Source: Volvox africanus
Lineage: Eukaryota; Chlorophyta; Chlorophyceae; Chlamydomonadales; Volvocaceae
Direction of reading: 5' to 3'
NCBI GenBank assembly: GCA_030268105.1
Contig: BSDZ01000103.1
Coordinates: forward strand, 2,236,501 to 2,300,500
Length of the DNA: 64,000 nt
Under the pieces are notes generated by a model. The model was not told where the DNA came from. It worked only from the letters and a program-made list of their open reading frames with translations, and did no database searches. This document shows, in pieces, positions 31,801-44,000 of the stretch (its first letter is position 1; every line of letters begins with the position of its first letter). Made by a program: the position numbers and the translations under genes.

Positions 31801-34800
31801 GGTGGCCTATTGTATTGCGGCGCATCCACACCTGCCCCCAATACACACACAAACATAGAAACACTTCCCCGTCACACCACACACGCACACACTCTTCCTC
31901 CCCCTTTCCCCCGAGCCCAGGTGTTCCCGAGAGCGATTTGGGGATTCAGGTGCTCCAGGGTGGCCAATTGGATTTGCACGGCGCGCCGTACAAACCCACA
32001 TGGACCCGGCTATCGGCCACCGTGCCGCGGGGGACCAACAGTATTTCATTGCAGGTGGGAGGCCCACCAGCAACCATTTGAGCCGTACGACCAAGCACAC
32101 ACACACACACACACACGTTTGAGTTTTGACCCCCCCCCTTGGGTTTATGGGATGTACACTCTTAAGTCTCAGTTCCACTGGTCCTATGGGCTTTTAGCAT
32201 CTTAATCCCCTTAACCAACCCCCATATTTTACCGAACCCCAACGGCCAACTGCTAACGGTGGATAATCAAACCTACATGTGTTTTCAGGATTCAGTATCC
32301 TCGTGGCGGCCCGGTCAACTGCTTTTCGTGACCACCAGCATCTACCGGGACGAGTATGAAAACCAGAACGAGGTGGCTGCCGTACACTCCGTTAGCAGTG
32401 ATGGCCGCACAGTGGTTGTGGACAGCCCATTTCAGTACTCTCATTACGGGTATGTGGGGGGACTTTAGGGTTAGGGTTTGGGTTTGGGTGGGGGAATCGT
32501 ACGGACCCAAAACCCAGGGTTGGTTTTGTTTGTTATTTGACAATCGTTTTGTTTCACATGGTCGCGATCTGAGTTTGGTCCGTCCGTTGAGATGCCACCA
32601 CACTGGATTTGTGCCGGAAGCTGCCAATGGGGCCCTGCAGGTGTGTATATGATTCGCACATCGTAGCTAGTCGTACATAAACACATACACATACACATAC
32701 ACGACACATGAGCACCACCACAGGGGCTCGGAGTACCAAAGTGAGGTCGGGTTGTTGAGCCGCTCGCTGCTGCTTCGGAGCTGGACAGGCTCCGGAACCA
32801 CCTCTCGCGGGGCGCATGTACGGATCATGGGGCAGGTAGGTACGGCAAAAAGGGGGGAGGAGTTAGGGAGAGAAGGAAGAATGGATTGAAGGGGAGGGAT
32901 GAGGGCAGGGCGAAGATTTCCATCTTCCCCTTTTATTTGTCTTTTCTGCAGCTGTCGTCGTACATGTCGGAAGTCGCTGTCATGTCCTTTCGGAGTCCGC
33001 TTGAGGAGATCTGGCTCAGTAGTTCAGAGCCGCAAAGCCCTCTTGAGATACCCAGTAGATGCTTCTGCACCCTCATATTGTGGAAGCGTATGCCGTACGT
33101 GTACGACTACTATTTCGTACAGATTCTTTCGTACACGTTCCAGCATAATCGTTCAATGGTGTCGTACCCTGCGGCGGTGAAATTATCCGGATCATGTACC
33201 TGATTCGCCTCCCCCCTCCTATTCCTGTCGCATCAGCACTCCAGGGCATGGTGGCAGCCATCTTGAGTAATGACTGTACGTCACCTCAGTACTGCTGCAG
33301 CCAACGTGATCTTCCCCTTACACCGTCGTACATTCCCACCTGCACCGTCATGTGTATCGAATGCGCAATTGTACGGAAGTGCGTTCCACGTTCTACATAA
33401 ACCCGCATTTTCCCGTCATACATAACCCTTCTAACCACCTCCACTGCTCTTTTCCCTTCCTCTTTTGTTACGGATGGTTGGTTGACGTGCACATCCTGCC
33501 GTACAATCGTAAATTACTGGTTTTAGGGCCGACTGGAAGGTGTTTTGTCGTACCAGATGGGTCAACGGAACGTGTTGGGGGCCTACCCCTTCCACTGGTA
33601 CGGATGGAGGCGGGGTGTAGGTGTTGTTTTTAGGGGGGAAAGAGGAGGGGAGAGGGGAGGGTGCCCGTGATGGCTGGATTTGTACGGCAAGCAATACGGC
33701 GGTCTATATCAAAATGAGAGGGTATGAAGACGGTCATGAGGTTTTTGGGGATAGCTCTAGCCTTTCCTTTCATGCTACAAAGGGGATGGGGCCCTGGGTC
33801 GTGTCGGTTTGTTCGTTAACGAAATCCAAAAGAAGGGAAAGCATGTGCGCGGATCGGGAGAAAGGGAGGGGAGGGGATGAAAACAGCTTGCAGGGGAGAG
33901 GGGATTGTACGGATGAAATCCTAAAACCCGAAAGCCGTACGCTTCCATCGCCTCCAAACCCGTTCACTGACGTCCCCCTCACCACCAGGCACAATGTGGG
34001 GGACGCCGGTGGCGGTGTGTCGTACGCAAACGACTGCGCCGTCTTTGCGTCGTACTATCGTTGTGAGTCGTAGATTACCCGATATAATGACTTGTACATA
34101 GCTTCTATAGGTGTTTGTGTGTCTCTCTGTATGTCTGTATTTCCCGGAGCCAAACCAACTTCTGGATGCCGCCTTCTGAACAATCGTAATCGGAAACCCT
34201 GGTGCCGTTCTTTGGCATTCAGTTATTAACGGCCTGCGGACAACTAACTATCAGTACGGAATGTACGTGATTGCTTGAAGGGGATGGGAATGATGACAGG
34301 GATTCGGTTAGTCCGTTAATAAATGACCAAATAATGGCCACATCCATAAATCTATCCCCAGAATGTACGGCGGAGCCTCGTGTCAACACAACCGCCGAAT
34401 TCATCAGTTCTGGTTCGTCATGTAGACTGGGCTCCGCTGCAGCAGTAGCAATGTCTGATCCTGGCTACTGCCCCCTCACCCTCCCTAACCTCCCTAACCT
34501 CCCTCCCCCTTGGGCACCTCCAATACACGTACGGACCATCCAACCTCCATCTCCCCCCCTCACCCTTCGCTCCCGCCGTCCTCCACCCTTCTAAAACCCC
34601 TACACGACCTCCTACTGCACGAAGGTTTTGTCGTACATGGCACACAAAATCTTCAACTGACAGACAACGTCGCATTTCACGCCGCGGGCAGCTGCTTCTA
34701 CCTGGAGGCAAGGTGGTTGTGGCGGGTCCCGAGGTGGTTGTGGGTCGTTGTGGTCGTTGATGTAGGGGAACAGATTGCACAATGCTACAGCAGATGTACG

Positions 34801-37800
34801 GCAACGACCCGCCACCCGATTTAGATCGACATGCTCATTCGTGACTTTTTAGTAAAGGGGTGATGCACAACATTTTGATATGCAATCGATTATACTTATT
34901 AGTGCGCACACATGATACGTTCGTACACTCGTCTTTAACTTTTCCTTTCTTATCCCCGTCCCACAATCCCGGCCCACCTCCCGCCCTCTGATTGTCATCC
35001 AACTTCACAATCGTGCTCTCAATTCCCATCGCTCTTAAACCCACACACCCCCTCTTCACCTACAACCCCCCCGGGGAGGCTGATATCCGGTTCTCGAACC
35101 CAACCACTTTTGTGCTATGCTCCCTTTTCTACCACTCCGCACGCTCCGTACACTCCGTACACTCCGTACACGCCGTACACACACATATATACGCAGGACG
35201 GCGTGGAGGAAGGAAACTGGCTGCAGCACAACTTGGGGGCGTTCGTACACGTGATTGGGAAACCAGCGGGGGGAGTAACGCAGAGCGGGGAGATTTTTGT
35301 GCAGGTAGGGTTGGTTGTGTGTGTTTACACGTGTACGTTGTGCCTGTCTGTGTCTGTGTGTCTGACGCACAATGAAAGCCTTCCATGACCAGGCCGGGAG
35401 GAAGGGGATAGAGGAGATGGGGTTTAGGGCTCACCAAGCTGTGGGGGTAACCTTAATCTCACGGATACGCACCCGTACAGCATACACATACACACACACA
35501 TACTACACAAAACACGCATCGCCGCTGCTCATCCAACCTTCCCAACTACAAATATCCTTAGGTTAGCTGTGGCCAGGTCGCTGTGCTACCCATTCGCTCG
35601 TCCACACCTTCCCTTCCCCCGCATTCGTCTCATTCGCCTTACACCCGCTCCCCCCGCTCCATTCGTCTAACCTCCCTTTCCCCGTCCCCCCTCCCCCTTC
35701 CCCATCTCCCCCGCTCCCCCGTCTCCCCACTCCCCTCGTCCTCCCCCCTTCTCCTGCGAGGACAGGGTCCTGATCTGGCTCATCCGGCGGATGCGGCCGC
35801 GGGGGTCTTCTACGCCGCCAACCCGAACAACGCATTCAAGGTGGGCCGGAGCGGACGGCATGGTGGGCCCGGATGGAAAGGGAGGTGCAGTTGGGTTTTG
35901 CATGTCGTCCAACGCCGTACAGAGTCCAACATGGAAAGCAAGGCTCATGTGGACGTGATACACCTCAAGAATACATTAAAATGTGTGTTTATGTGTACCG
36001 TAGAGGAGGGCCGCATCAGTATGTTTTGTTCCGTCAGGTAATTTCCCTCATAAGAGGACTTATGAATACGGCATTCTTGTACGACAATAACATAAAATGT
36101 CCCCGTGATTTTTCCAATTCCTTCCCCTCGGCCCGAAAGAACAATGCGGCGAGTGGGGGCTTCGCGGGGTTCAATTTCCCAGTGCTACCTGAACCGATTG
36201 GGGTAAGATGGATTGGTTGTTGGCAATGGTTGTTGGTTGTTGGTTGATGGTTAGTGGTTTTTATTTTGCAATCGTTAAACGCCTCGTTAAAACTATTTTA
36301 CAGTTGAAGGCTCTGCCAGTGGCAGTTAGCCGATGACCATTTGTTTTTCAATGTCGCAGTAGTTGCGGGATGCGAGGGGTTGCTGCGCAACAGCGTTTGT
36401 TGCCGTACGCATTCTTTAACTCCACCTGCAATTCCTAAACCCCGTCAAATAACATTATGTACGATTAAATCATCCACCAACCGAATAATTCCCCATCTGC
36501 CTCAGGACCACCGCTGGATGCGAGCCACTCTCAACCCCTCCAAACGACCCCTTCTGCTGTTCGATGGAAACACCGCCCACTCATCAGGATACTTCTGGTA
36601 CGGAAGATGCGACGTACGCTGCTCGAGTGCCGTACAGTTTTTTGAGTGCATATAATCGAATAGCTGTATTATATATCCATACATCTTTGAATGTTACCGA
36701 AAGAACACACAAAAGCACATACGCACGTACGTATGTACGACGGTTTTTTACACGTTTTGACGTGCTCTAATTCTCACATTCTCTCTTCGCCCAGTAAAGC
36801 TGCCCCGAAACTTGCTTAATAGGGGCACACACATACACACACGCCTTTCTACCCCGCCCCTCACACACAAACGAGCAGGATTATGGCGGGTGGCATTTAT
36901 GTGGGGGGTAAGCTGTGGATCAACGACGCGGACAGCGGCAAACTGTACTACAGTAACGGGCGGTACGAGATGGACACCCGGTGGGTTAATACTAGAATGG
37001 CCCTACACACATACACATAGACATATACACATACACATACACATACACAAACACATACACATACACAAACACATACACAAACACATACACACACACTCCC
37101 CCTCTCCCCCTCTCCCCCTCTCCCCTCTCCCCCACTCCCCCTCTCCCCCTCTCTCCCTCTTCCCCTCTCCCCCTCTTCCCCCAGTGACGACACGGGCACC
37201 TCACTGGTCTTCCACACCTTCACCCGCAACCGCGTCTGGCTAGCCCAGTGGGGCATCAGCCACTGGGGGGCGCGAGTACGAGTGCGGGACTGGCAGGCGA
37301 CAGACTGCGTGCGGGGCGCCAACATATTTGGACTTGCGCAGCTGGCGGATGCTGTGGTGACGGGCAGATCGGGGAATGCAGATGCGCAGTAAGCAATGAA
37401 TGGCGAGACTATGTAGTATAGCGTCGTACAGGCAGTTGATTTGCATCAAGCTTAGAATTTGGAGTAACCCAATTATTGAAGTCGGTTTAGGTAACGGTAC
37501 TTGAGAGGCTTGGCTTTGACCGGCTGTACAGCAAACTGAAGAAAGCGGCTGGGGCGTATTGACAGCCGTCGTACAATGATGTCAAATAGTCGTACGGTTT
37601 GAAACGTTTTCATGGGCCCGATGGGAGGAGGCTGGGGGCTCTATCTATTCTAAATGCCACGTGGGATTCCGTCGGCCTCTCCCGCCAGATACCCCGCCGG
37701 GGATCACGATCCCATTGCGGGTTTTCGTTGGTACGACACCCGCGTCATGACGATTCTCAGCAACGTCACTTTCCAGAATTTCGTGTACGAACCAGAGCTG

Positions 37801-37964
37801 GGCGATGGTCGGCAGGGGGTGTGGTTCACGATGGTCCATAGGTATGCCTGGTGGCCCGGGGGAAGCAGGTATTTGTGTGTGTGTGTGTTTGTGACGGGCC
37901 GTATGAGTGTGTGTGTGTGTGAGGGAGTCCGTGTGAATGTGTGTGTGTGTGCGAGGGGGGCCGC

Positions 37965-38028
<64 letters not shown>

Positions 38029-41000
38029 TATTGTAAAATGGGAGTGTGGCCAGGGGACTAGGTCCCGGGATCGAAGTTATTTGGGTATTACGCTTTGGGT
38101 GGGAGGTCTTGAGAAAGAGGGGAAAGGGGGAGAGGGGGGAAGATGAACGGGCAAGTGATTCCGAGAGGCAAGTGGGGGTCTGTAACGGACCTTACTGAAA
38201 GAGAGGCTCGGGGAGCCCAGGAGTAACCCCCTCTCCTCCCCCCCCTCTCTTCCCCCGGTCCCTCCCCCCCCGTCCGGTGTTTTTGACATCCCCCGTTTCC
38301 CCTTCCCCCCTCCCCCCTTCCCCCGCAGCGACGAGTTCAAGCCCGCATACATCAGCGCCAGCAAGGCCATCGCGTACCGCAATGTGGACAGCCGGGCGCT
38401 GGTCAACAATCCTCCCGCGGCCACGGGGGCGGGGAGATACTTCAATTGGATTGGTGGGTACGGGAGCTCCACGTGCATGACAGCACCAGCGGCCAGCTAT
38501 TAGATTTCCTCATTTCCCATGTCTTCAGCAAACCCAAAATCTTTTGTCACGTGGCGTTTTTTCGCCACGTTCGTACACTTTATTGGGGTTTGTATTGCCG
38601 TATCTTCTGCGTCTATTCGCGGTGGCGTTGGAGGCGACCTGGCTAAATCGATGTTTTAGGTAAATTCATAATTAACTCACATGTTCTACCGACATATGAG
38701 GCCAGCTGTCATCCGAGCCTCCATCTTCCCGGTCAGTATGATTGTACTCATAACCATAGCAGCGTTCCAGAGCTGCAATATCAAGTATTGTGTATTTGAT
38801 CTCCAATTCGACCCCCCCCTTTCCCCCCCCCCATTCACATCGCACACAGATACGGACGGCACTGCAACCCTCCGCGGGCGCCCCACGCTGATTGGAAGTT
38901 GGCCGACCTGGTGGAATCTGGATACAGATTGCTCGTACCAACCGCTAGGGAATGTACACTGGTGCGACTACCTTCCCTGGAGGGCGGTTGCGAGGCTGGA
39001 CGTGCGGGTGCCCGGATACACCGTGCCGGCAAGTGACGGGGAGTGTGTGACGGAGGAGGGGGGAAGAGTCGGGGTTGACGAGACCGTACGACCTATACGG
39101 CAATGGAAATGCGAAGCCACGGGTAGTAGTACTGACCGGCGTTCGAATTGACTGATTGTACGTCAGGGAGGGGGTTTTGGCGGGAAGGGGAGCTTAAGAT
39201 AAATGTTTCCCTCCCGCGTGTGTCGTCGCGCTCCCCTGGTACTCCCCGAGTACGGCGCCCCGACCCTTCATCTTCTTTCCTCCGCCCTGCCCTTCAAACC
39301 CCCACGCTCGCAGGTGGACACGGGAAACGCCTTCCCCCCTGACGCGCCGTACATCCTCGGATACGTGGCTCAGTTCGGTTGGAAGGGGGCGGCGGCTCGT
39401 AATATGACAATCACCCGAAATGAGGTCAGATGGGGGGGGGGAAGAGGGGAGAGGTGGGGGGAGAGGGGGAGGGAGGGGGAAGAGAGGGAAGAAATGGGGG
39501 AGTGAGGAGAGGTGGAGGGAGAGGGGAGAGGTGGAGGGAGAGGGGAGAGGCGGAGGGAGAGGGGGAGGGATGGGGGAGGGAGGGAGCCTCTCCTCCCAGC
39601 CGCCCGAATGCGTAAATAAACACACTCATATCGCACACGTACACAAACTCTCTTACATACACACGTTCGGGCACACGTTTTGAACGACACACACACACAC
39701 ACAGAGACAGACACACACACACACACGGGCGTGCTCGTAAATACACACACAGGGTATCACGGGCGTGAGCGGTACCACTGGCTGGTACTTCCACATGAAC
39801 CAGGGGGCAACACCCAGCCTGCAGGTACGGCAAACAGTATGTGTATGGTGGAAGTAATGGTGCAGCGTGGGGGTGGACGAATATACGGATTACGATGTAC
39901 ACGAGTCTTTGATGTGTTTTTGCGTAATTAGTTGATGGGCGTTATCTCACGCAATTTAAGTACTTGTGGATTCCGTAATTACGGCTATACGACAACATTT
40001 TACGTATGTATCGAAATTGTTTCAACACAGAATAGAAATGTAGTCATATAGCAAGTGTTGGAAGGTGCGACTTACAATGATGCTGGCTAACTGCCAGTAC
40101 GGCGGGGTCGTACAGGATAATGATCAATTTGGGAACATCCATATATCTTCCGCCGCCAACGCATGACTCCCTGACTTTCGCTGTCACGTTTTCGTACAGG
40201 TTTTCCTTACCCAGATTCCCCCGGGAAACAGCCTGGTGTTCGCAACCCGTTACCCGTCAGGTGTGTGTGTGTGTGTGTATGTGCGTGACCGTGTGTGTGT
40301 TGGGGGGGGGGGGAGGGGGGGGGGACAATTTTGTTGGTATTGAGGGGGGGGGAGAAGGGGTGGAATGGCCGGGACACCCCAACCACGGAGCGCCCTAACG
40401 GAGAGTCGGTTACTGATTAGTCATCTCCCCGATGTGGATGTCACCAGCCCACACACCCCGTTGGGTCCTTCAAGATGTCGCCCCTGTCCATTACCCACGG
40501 GGTCGCAACTGCTCTGCCCACCAAGCTTGCTTTGCCCGCTCCCCCTCCGTGATTTAAAAACACACACACAACCGCATACCCGGGCATGCCCAAACAACAC
40601 ACACGCACATACACACACGGTCTCCCCCCTCCCCTCCTTTCCCGCCGGCCAGGCAGTACCTTCTCCGTATCCCGTGTGTTCCGTTGGTACCCTAGCCTCA
40701 GCTCCACTGTACGGCAGGCAGGAAGTCTGGATGAGGTTTTGGCTGGCAGTGGGGATTTGTACTGGTTCAACGGAAACTACGTCATCATTAAGATGGTGGA
40801 TCCAGGTACGCGGGTGGGTGGCATGCGGAGGGGGATGAGGTGAGAGGGTGAGGGGAAATGAGTTTCGGAACAAGTAAGTTCCGTAGGGGTTGAGATTGGG
40901 GCGTGCTTAGGCAAAGAAACCGGAGAAGCTGTTTTGTCGTACGAAATTCCCTTTCCCCCCATCGCGGTTAGTAATGCCTACAGCAGTATCATGCCTCGTT

Positions 41001-44000
41001 TATTCGACCTCCCCTCCCGTCCCGTCCCCTCTCCCCCCCGTTCCCCTCTCCCCACCATTCCCCTCCCCTCCCCTCCCCTCCCCATTCCCCTCCCCATTCC
41101 CCTCCCCATTCCCCTCCCCATTCCCTTCCCCTCCCCATTCCCTTCCCCTCCCCTCCCCTCCCCTCCCCTCCCCTCCCCTCCCCTCCCCTCCCCTCCCCTC
41201 CCCTCCCCTCCCCTCCCCTCCCCTCCCCTCCCCTCCCCTCCCCTCCCCTCCCCTCCCCTCCCCTCCCCTCCCCTCCCCTCCCCTCCCCTCCCCTCCCCTC
41301 CCCTCCCCTCCCCTCCCCTCCCCTCCCCTCTTCCCCCCTGTTAGTCCTGGCTTCGTCAGCGATCATTACCAGCGTTTTCATGTTCGTCTCCCTCCACCTC
41401 TCCCCTCTCCCCCCCTCTCCCCTCCTCTCCCTCTCTTTCAGGTGACGCCACGGTGGACCCGCCCTTCTCTGCGGACGGAGTGACGGTTTGGGGCACCCGC
41501 TACTTCAACGCATGGTACTGGATCAACGCTACAACTCTGGGGGGAAAGGTGTGTGTGTATGTGTGTGTGTGTCGATGTAAGTCGATGTGTCTGTCTGTCT
41601 GTCTGTCCGTGTGTTCCCGCGTTGGGATATTGGGTTTGATGCATTGATGCGGGGAGATAACGGCTGTGTAGGGGAGCGTCTGTACAAAAGCACTTGGGCC
41701 GAGTTTTACCGTAACTACGATAGAGTATCCAAACTGCCACCGCATTCCGCAGTCGTACAGACACTGCAACCGGTCTCAACCGACATTCGATATTGTTATT
41801 TTAGTCCTTCCCAATTTCGTGTCTTTGAAACTGCCCCTTGCCTTCCGGCTTCTGCAGCGGGACATACTTTAGGGTGCATGTAAACTGTTTTAACAACGGA
41901 CGGTTTAGTTGGAAAGTTTTACGGTTTTACTGCTTGCTTTCATGACAACCCAACCGTAGCCATCCATCTGTGATATATGTTGCAAAGATGATGTCTTACG
42001 GTTTATTACGTGATGTTTTTCATCCCAAAAATCAAAATTATTAAGGAACGTATTTCATATTCCTTTTCCTCCTTGCGTATTCGTTTTCACATTCCGCGAC
42101 CCTCAGGACCCATGGGTCGTTTGCTCCTGGGTTTCCGGGGGCTCGTCGTCAGCCCCGGGCGCGCACTTCTGTCCCCTCGACGCTCCCAGCTCGTCAACCG
42201 ACATACCAGATGTGCTGCCATCGTCGTACAACAGCTGGATGGATCCTTTTTGTACGGACATCGCTCCGCCGGGTGGGTACCAGGTGTGGGTTTCGGTTGG
42301 TTGGTTGGTGGGTGCGTGGCGTGGGGCACTGCCCTGGACTCAACTGCCACACCTACCCGGCCTCCGTTTTCCGCCGGCCTGGTATAACTAATATTATGTA
42401 ATACCCTGGCCAGATAACCCGCCCATCCCGCCTGACCCCTCCCTCCCTTCTCCCCCTCTCACGTCGTTCTCCACCATCGTGGGTAGTCAGAGGCTTTACA
42501 GCAGGGTCTACTGCGAGTATTATACATTGACGAATCTGAGAAAAGATCTCAAAAATGTCAACACTTATGAGTGAGACCAATATATATAAATACTTGGTAT
42601 CATCATGCCTCGTTTACTCTCCTTTCCCCCTCTCTCCCTCCCCCCCTTCATCCCCCTTCCCTCGCCAGGCTCCCTCCTCGCATGTGCGCAGGTGGTGGCT
42701 CAGGGTTTGTGTGGTACGGAGGGTATTGCCAGAACCAGCGACCCGCACGTGCGCCTCATTGGGGGGTATTGCGCCGTCAGCTGCGGCCGCTGCGAGCAGG
42801 GTGACCGGGCGTGTGTGGACAAGGTACCTCCGGGTAAGGCGTGTATGAGCACGTGTATGTGTGTACGATATGTTCAACTACGCAATCTGACGCTGGCCAG
42901 GGAGCTCCGCTCCCGTACGGCGGTGCCCCCTCCCATCCCCTCCTCCACCTCCCCCTCATCAGGCGGACTCACCTGCGGCCAAAGGCGGGCTGTGGGCAAC
43001 TGCGCCTCGGACTGGTTCCGGAGCGGGGCCTGGTGCGCCGCCACGTGTGGGTTTTGCACGCTCGTGGAGCCGCTGCCCCCCCTCCCCGCGGCACCAAATT
43101 GCTCCGACGTGCGTGTGCCGCCAGGTGTGTGTGTGTGTGGGTGGGTGGCTGGGTGGGTGTTGTGTATGCGTGGGAGTTACGACTTGAAGGGTGTGGATCG
43201 GGGGTTGGGGGTTGGGGTGGAAGAGGGGGAAGGGGCCCCCCTTACAATCTGAGTTTGATCTCCCCCTCGTCGTACGTCCTCATGCCTTTAACCCTCCACC
43301 GCCGTTATATGTATTATTTGAATTTTCACTCCCGCTGTCAGCACGGGCATGACCTCACTAGAACCGATGTCAGGCATAAGCCCCACCTGCTGTCGCTCCT
43401 GTTTAGGCACCTACACATGCGAACAGCAACTGCAGTGGGGACAGTGCGCGCAGTCCTGGATGGCGCTAAACGGCTGGTGCCTAGCCTCGTGCGGCTTATG
43501 CGGTAGCGGAAACAGCGGCACCTCGCCGCCGTCGGCACCAGCAGCGTCACCCTCCACTACCTCTCCCGCGGCGCCGCCCGCGGGGTGTTTAGATATACCA
43601 GCTCCTGGTAAAACACGTGTGCGCGTGTGTTTTAACGGTATCCGTACCATGTATGCACACCGTGTTTGTGGTGCTAGTGTGTGATGGTATTAGGATTGGC
43701 ATCCATTATTGGCATTGCCGTACTTCACTCCCTGGAATTCGGATATCATCAGCATCAGCACCCCCCCCCTTCCCTTCCCCCCCCTTTCCTCTCCTCTGCC
43801 CTCCCGGTGCGCCCCTCCCACCTCTTCCGCCCCCACCATCTTCCCCGCCTAAAGGCGGTTACACGTGCGCGCAACAGGCATTCTGGGGAAAGTGCTCCGC
43901 TGATTTCATTCGCAACAACAACTACTGCGCCGCGACATGCAATAGCTGCGGCAGTAGCACCACTGGCAGCAGTAGCAGTGGAAGTAGCAGTAGTGGCTGT

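Larger units (their letters stand above)
31921..41548 (+). other. Right-handed beta-helix region (exons 5-24)
   Basis: Family landmarks in order: GGQLDLHGAPYKPTWTRL, DSPFQYSHYG, SEVGLLSRSLLLRS, GRLEGVLSYQMGQRN with AYPFHW, GTQNLQLTDNVAFHAAGSCF, YLE-DGVEEGNWLQHNLG (across intron 10), NNAASGGFAGFNFPVLP, GIYVGGKLWIND, VWLAQWGISHWG, ANIFGLAQLADAVV, GFRWYDTRVMTILSNVTFQN, SDEFKPAYISASKAI and PTLIGSWPTWWNLDTDCSY. These match, block by block, the region behind the G8 domain in CEMIP/TMEM2/PKHD1L1-type proteins. In animals some members degrade hyaluronan; activity here cannot be inferred. Confidence 0.75.

Noticed and set aside
32952..33064. Open stretch after a good acceptor in intron 7 (LSSYMSEVAVMSFRS)
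   Set aside because: First taken as exon 8, but the exon at 33527-33597 (GRLEGVLSYQMGQRN) supplies the expected family sequence in the right phase and no extra exon is needed.
37967..38028. Regular repeats considered as a CRISPR-like or centromeric array
   Set aside because: Simple (GT)n inside an intron; no spacers and no higher-order unit.
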